64,000 nt of DNA, taken from Hybos culiciformis (Eukaryota; Arthropoda; Insecta; Diptera; Hybotidae). Below, in pieces: positions 60,721-64,000 of the stretch. Position numbers and translations under genes: made by a program. The stretch covers positions 108,870,485 to 108,934,484 of the forward strand of contig OZ023273.1 in the NCBI GenBank assembly GCA_964007475.1, given 5' to 3'. The first letter of the stretch is position 1. Each line of letters starts with the position of its first letter. Under the pieces are notes generated by a model, which worked only from the letters and a program-made list of their open reading frames with translations, made no database searches and was not told the origin of the DNA.

Positions 60721-63700
60721 TTATGGATAATAATTGATATTTTTGTCAATGATATATTAAGTACGATATTATACTTTTATTTCCAAATCAAATTTCTTTT
60801 CCGAATTGATAATGGTTTGTAAGAGGAAATCTGAAATTATAATTTTTTTTTTAAATAAAAAATATCCATAGAGAAATATACCACAATGTTTTCATTTTAT
60901 AATTATACCTACATATATGTGTCATTTAATAATAATAAGCTTATAATTCTAATAATCTTCCGTGTATGACAATTGAACACAAATTATAAAGTTTATTGAA
61001 TTTAAGTGTGATTCATTGTTAATACTTAGTATAAATACATAGTATGATATATGTATTTACCCTAGTATACACAAGTTGGAATAAAATTTAATTTCATTCT
61101 GACACAACGGAACTTTTCAAATAATAATAAATCATTTTACTTTCGGTCTATATACGAAAAATATTAACTAAATACATCAACTCTACTTATTATATAAAAT
61201 TCAATGAAATAATATTATCGTTGGCTAAGAATTAACAAACTATAGTCGACGATACATAAATCGGATTTATTAAATTATAGGGTTATATGTGTCTCATTTT
61301 CTGATCCTAAACTCGCCTATCTTGCCTATGATTGAAAAATCAATTGAGTTTTTTGCGAAAACTTTTGAAAACTATATTATAATTTTGGTCTTTGTAAAAT
61401 ACGTGCATTTGAATGTTTTTATGTATTGCAACATAAATTTTAAAACTATTTTTGTATCTTAAAATGTATTTTTCATGTTTCGCAAGGAAACTTCATACGA
61501 ATATTTTTCATTTTCTTTTTGTTTTGCTTTTTTTTTTTTACAGTCAGAAAAAAATACATTGTCTGTCTGATGTTTTTGATCTGAAAATATTTTCTTTGTC
61601 TTATTTTATAGTTTCTTTTTTTCTCAATTTATATCTATTATTTATACTTATTGTATGTATAAATATAAATATATTTAATTAAAGGAATTTATCAGTACGC
61701 ACTGAAAAAAAACTCATAGGAAAATTAGCTGTAAGGTTCAGATATAAAGCATAATAAATAAAACTGCAATATTTTCTTGTAGTATGTGCTCAAAATCCAA
61801 AAATATACAAAAAAATTATAATTTTTATTGTTTTTTCGAACGAAATAAAAATAACAAAATATATTTTTTTACAATATTAGTTTCTGAAATTTTTATGAGA
61901 AATATTGTTTTTTCAGAGAATGATTTTATACTTATTTTAATTAAATATCATAAATTACTAAACTTTAATTATACTGACTTATAATTTATTTAAAAAAGTA
62001 ATTATATAAAAAAGCTAACAAAATCATCAAGCAATTTGATGCTAAATAAGGTATATATATGGTGTTATATTTGTCTGAAACCATATCAGCAAAAAATGCG
62101 GAATTGGCATATTAGGTAAATTTCATTTTTGAATTGAGAAACATAAAGTTTTTATAATATTCTTTGCATTAATGTAGTTGTTCTTTAAAATTTGGAGTTA
62201 TTTTTTAATTCTTCCAATAGTTTGCGAAGAAAAATTTCATAATTAAATAGTTCATTTCATACAAACATTCTTTTGGAAATATACACTCAGTTCAGTTCGA
62301 ATATTAATCAATAGACAAAATTACTTAATTCAAGTCATTTAAATTAAAATATAAGAATTTCTTTTGTATTATTTATCCTTTAGATTTCTCAAGACTCAAT
62401 GTCACATTTGAATAAAAAAGGAAACACGGAAATAAATTATAGAATGACAAAGTATCTACTTGGCTGGTTTACTAATGTTATTTAAATCAAACATTGTTTT
62501 TCTTTTCTATTCAAAATTTGAATAAAAACTTCATAACAATTAAATAACACTATTAAAATAAGAGTATCTATGAAAATTATTAAATTTTTTTGTTATTCTC
62601 TATAATCACTTGTATAAACATTTAAATTTTGATAACACGCATATAAGTGATTTTTTTCCATAAATTAATGTTTTTCATAACGAGAAAAATAAACATAAAA
62701 CATAAATAGGGTAAATTTTTGTTTATTAAGTATATTTTGTTTTTTTTTAATACTCTGGACTACTTATTTAACAGATCATTTAAGTGCGCGTTTTTTGTTT
62801 CTAATAAATAAACAAATTAATAATTTATCATTTTATTAAAATTTAGTTCAAAGTAAAATAAGGTATATGAATATATTTTGTTTATTATTGCTGAAAATTT
62901 TATTATACGATCAATGATATAGAGGGGTCTCTAAAATATATAAAAAATAACAACGACGACATAGACCTTCAATTGAGAGTCGAATTTTATAAATTTTTAA
63001 TGCTAACTGAAAAATAGTAATAAGGAAGGGTTAATTAAATTTTATATTGCTAGCTAATGGTGCTGAACATTAAATGAATAATTTTAAAGTTTATTAGGAA
63101 TATTTTGAAAATATTTAACATTGACTAAGTAATTTATTCTCCTAAGTAATTTTATACGATGAAGTAAAAATTAATCTTTACATTATACTTGTTTCATTGT
63201 ATGTTCTATAAAATCGTCTGTATATTATAAAATCTGCGAAAAAAATTAAGTTCAATAAATTTAATTATTCTATCTAGAAGTTCATAAAAGTTGTATAATT
63301 TACAACAAAAAAAAATATAAACAATTTTATTATTTTTCTATTTTAAATTAATTTTCTTTGTCTTAATAATTTAATACATATATTATTTGAATATAAATAC
63401 TACGACGATGATAATAATAAACAAATTTAAATGTGTTTTTGTCGTTATTACAGATAACAAAAATTCAAAAGATTTGATAAGGCAATGGAAAACTTTTTTA
63501 TTCTATATTAATTGAAAAAAAATAATTGTTAATTAAAAAGTTTTGTTATTAAAAATATATTATGTTTTTATTATAAATACTTCTAGGCACTATGGCATTA
63601 TTTGTTGTCTTTTATTCCGACATTATTTTAAATTCCAATAATATTAGATTTGTTTCCATTTTAAAGACAAACAAAAAAAAATGTAGGAACATGGTACTTA

Positions 63701-64000
63701 AATAGAGAAGAGTTATTTGGGTAGTTAGTTAAATTATAATTATCTAAATCTAAATCTATAATCTAAATGTATTATCTAAATCTAAATCTATGTATAGAGC
63801 AAATAAACTGAAACTCATATAGAACAGTTCTGCACGTACATAATGTGTTTTTTTTCTTGGATTTATCAGATTTATTAATTTTATAGCTCGATAAAAATTG
63901 GATTTTTATGTGATTTTTTCATAAATTCCCCCTATTTTTGTAAAATATTATACTTACTTACAGTTTTAAAATTCAAATATAAATGTTTTGCCATTTGCAT

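Larger units (their letters stand above)
50213..64000. other. AT-rich desert
   Basis: Nearly 14 kb with long A and T runs, many TATATA stretches and no assembled gene. Islands that stand out (52742-53740, 57253-57424, 60376-60700) are listed separately. It could be intergenic DNA, a very long intron or a long 3' UTR of a gene beyond the window; the sequence does not decide. Confidence 0.5.

Overview
The window looks like a very A+T-rich insect genome contig. It has short GT-AG introns, arthropod TATA plus TCAGT core promoters, AATAAA poly(A) signals, non-LTR retrotransposons of Jockey type, hAT and PIF/Harbinger-like MITEs, a Helitron-like end and a tRNA-derived SINE. A fly is plausible, but the sequence alone does not fix the order.

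The main gene content is a cluster of small secreted proteins that read best as ApoD/NLaz-like insect lipocalins. They have a signal peptide, a Cys soon after it, an N-x-x-W start of the first strand, a Y-x-L-x-D strand followed by a Cys, and a C-terminal Cys. I could assemble nine genes exon by exon plus one pseudogene. Two (899-1984 and 12498-14019) are on the minus strand. One (10590-11870) is on the plus strand between them. Six (16749, 21173 [pseudogene], 24219, 26142, 29815, 34261) follow head to tail on the plus strand, and a seventh plus-strand copy (48108-49392) lies beyond a 13-kb block of transposons. The splice pattern is nearly invariant: a coding microexon of 11-17 nt, then about 103, 128/134, 86-89, 87-93 and 143-173 nt, with intron phases 2, 0, 2, 1, 1.

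Layout: 1-2060, gene A and its promoter; 2340-9250, a repeat-dense block (SINE, two inverted arrays of the same 12-bp minisatellite, tRNA-like inverted pairs, nested foldback palindromes, a 325-bp tandem duplication); 10.5-14.1 kb, genes B and C, then a 200-N assembly gap; 15.0-15.9 kb, inverted repeats; 16.1-22.4 kb, a segmental duplication giving gene D and its broken copy, separated by a Helitron-like region with internal repeats of about 120 bp; 24.1-35.3 kb, genes E, F, G and H; 35.7-46.8 kb, nested transposons; 47.5-49.4 kb, gene I; 49.77-50.2 kb, a clean hAT MITE; 50.2-64 kb, an AT-rich desert with no convincing gene.

The most interesting points are a pair of cysteines present together in genes F-I and absent together in A-E (a predicted lineage-specific third disulfide), the retained coding microexon, an intron missing only in gene B, the recent duplication and inactivation of gene D, and the foldback/tRNA-like repeat complex at 4.8-9.2 kb. 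I found no clearly new enzymatic or defence system. The repeat complex is the part I can least explain.
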